In this document: positions 62,366 through 64,000 of the stretch, one piece after another
Layout: each line of letters starts with the position of its first letter
How positions within the stretch are numbered: the first letter of the stretch is position 1
Made by a program: the position numbers and the translations under genes
The notes under the pieces: generated by a model
What the model was told of the DNA's origin: nothing
What the model saw: the letters and a program-made list of their open reading frames with translations, nothing else
Databases searched by the model: none
NCBI RefSeq assembly: GCF_016808095.1
Contig: NC_068973.1
Span: 4,088,501-4,152,500, forward strand
Direction: 5' to 3'
Length of the DNA stretch: 64,000 bases
Source of the DNA: Vigna angularis
Taxonomy: Eukaryota > Streptophyta > Magnoliopsida > Fabales > Fabaceae

Positions 62366-63760
62366 TATAAGACCCATGAATTGGTAGGGCACCTTGGAGA
62401 CCAACAAACACATTTTCCAGACCTCCTACAGAAAACTAAGGTGTGGCGAGCTTCCCTTCCATAAATTCATGTATAAAATGAGGAAAACTGGGACTCATAG
62501 AAATCATGTACAAATGGAATCCTGGCTATAAATGGAGAAGCAGCAACATGAGTTTTGATAGAATGAGACAACATGAATTTTTGAGAAGGAGTCTTTTTGG
62601 ACAAACTATACTTGGTGCAAGATAGGAAAAGAGCAAGGAAACAAGGGAAGTGAAGGAGAGCTTGGAGTTTGTCTTGGAAATTGAAGGAAAATACTCAAAA
62701 AAAAAAAGAGATAGGGGAGCTAACTCTTTTCTTTATGCATGATAATTATATGTTTTAGGATGACAAATTTGAATATATGAGATATGAGCATATTAAGTTT
62801 TAGCAAGGGAAGCTATCTTGTCCACTTATGGAGTTTTTATTTTCTTGTCTATGTTTTTTTTGTTTTTTATTTTTTGAGTTATCTCGGTAAAACCTCAATG
62901 TCCACCTTGTTTACTGTTAGATTAACCAGAAATTTTGATATGTGGTTCATAATTGATAAAAATTATTAATTTGATGTTTGTGCTTAGAAAAATTAATTTT
63001 GCATTTTTTAGTGAATGAATCACATCTTTATTTCTGTTTTTGAGTAATATCGGTAAAATCTTAAATTTCACCTAATTAACCGTTATATTAACCTGAAATT
63101 TTGATAGATGGTTCATAAGATATATTAATTTGCTTTGATCACTCAAATTATTAATTGGATGTCTATGTTTAAAGAAATAAATTTCTCATTTTCGAATGAA
63201 CTTATCACCACTTTATTTATGTTTTTGAATCAACTCGGTAAAATCCCAAATGCCACCTAGTTAGTCTTTAGATTAACCTAAAATTTTGATATATGGTTCC
63301 TAATATATATTGATTCAATTTGACTACTTAGATTATTAATTGGACGTATGTGATTAGAGAAATTAACTTCATATTTTTCAGGAAGCTCAACACCACCTTA
63401 ACTTGATTTCCAAGTCATTTTGGTAAAATCTCAATTCCAACCTACTTAACCGTTTGACTAACCTAAATTTTTGAGATATGCTTCCTAAGATATATTAATT
63501 CAACTTGACTGCTTGAATTATTAATGGGAAATTTAGAAAATTTAATGTGATTAGAAAATTTAGTTTCGTATTTTTTAGAGAGCTCAACATAACCTTAGTT
63601 CTATTTTTGAGTCATCTTCAATTCCCACCTTGTTAACCATTAGATTAACCTTAAATTTTGATATATGGTTTCTAAGATATATTGATTTAATTTGGTCTCT
63701 CAAATTATTAATTGGATGTCTTTTTTTAATTCATATTTTTAAGTAAACTTAACACCCCTT
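62366..63760 (+). mobile_element. Degenerate LTR remnant related to the 49-57 kb LTR
   Basis: TATAAGACCCATGAATTGGT at about 62366 matches the LTR start TGTAAGACCCGTGAATTTTA, and GGTAGGGCACC matches GGTGGGACACGG. About 345 bp on, GATAGGGGAGCTAACTC matches GGTAAGGGGAGCTAGATC, which sits about 397 bp into the complete LTR. Beyond this the sequence is a family-specific tandem array rather than the CGTTCGTCC array. No right end was recognised. Confidence 0.5.
62850..63760 (+). repeat. Diverged tandem array, about 5 copies of 166-186 bp
   Basis: CGGTAAAAT(C/T) followed by CCACCT, then TTAGATTAACC, then AAATTTTGATATATGGTTC and AAGATATATTAATT recurs. The CGGTAAAA anchors are at 62885, 63051, 63235 and 63421 (TGGTAAAA), with a further copy near 63610. 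Copies are 70-85% alike by eye. Confidence 0.85.
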
Positions 63761-63970
63761 AATTATGTTTTTGAGATAGCTTAACACCACCTCAAGAATA
63801 AGTATTTTACATATAATATATTTTCCCTTATACATTGACCTTTACTTAACCATCATTGTTATAGCTATGGTATTAAAGTTATCACAACCGTCTAAGTCGA
63901 CCATTAAAACAAACTAAAAACTTTAATATCACATATAATTTTGACACTACTTTCATATTAACTTGTTATC

Positions 63971-64000
63971 CACTAGTACAAAAATCGCGCACAACGTCAA
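63971..64000 (+). mobile_element. CACTA-type terminus at the window edge
   Basis: CACTAGTACAAAAATCGCGC begins at 63971 and runs to the edge. The CACTAGTACAAAA end and G/C-richer subterminal text fit the left terminus of a CACTA element continuing beyond the window. Confidence 0.5.

Overview
The window is AT-rich nuclear plant DNA. It holds spliced genes, chloroplast-targeted and pollen-type proteins, LTR retrotransposons, hAT and CACTA ends, and many (TA)n tracts. The repeats look most like those of a papilionoid legume (Vigna/Phaseolus type); this is recognition by eye, not a search. Most of the 64 kb is intergenic or transposon-derived.

Four protein-coding genes can be modelled to the base. 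(1) 9019-10581 (+) is a five-exon LAZY/DRO1/NGR (IGT) gravitropism gene with a six-base first coding exon. (2) 17519-19339 (-) is an intronless PRK3-like pollen receptor-like pseudokinase. (3) 21214-22337 (-) is LHCA6, a light-harvesting protein that in Arabidopsis links photosystem I to the chloroplast NDH complex; it has five exons, the last carrying only four codons plus the stop. (4) 28565-31175 (+) is a membrane-anchored polygalacturonase-like GH28 protein with five exons, one intron being of the GC-AG class. The four genes are independent units with no visible functional link.

Mobile DNA: a gag-only LTR element (23533-26876, TSD CTTAA) whose pol region is replaced by 161-bp and 35-bp tandem arrays; a non-autonomous hAT element (34473-35363, 8-bp TSD); a solo LTR (42538-45014); a very young 8.2-kb element (48955-57176, TSD ATTAT) with almost identical 2,577-bp LTRs around a gutted interior; related LTR remnants near 1.4-3.0 kb and 62.4-63.8 kb; a broken gag fragment (45480-45840); and three CACTA-type ends (37164, 40611, 63971).

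The most unusual signal is inside the young element. Each LTR carries about 30 copies of CGTTCGTCC or close variants, plus a duplicated 235-bp module. Two other LTR families here carry their own CpG-containing short arrays. No CRISPR array, rRNA or tRNA gene was recognised. All functional assignments come from reading motifs; no database search was run.
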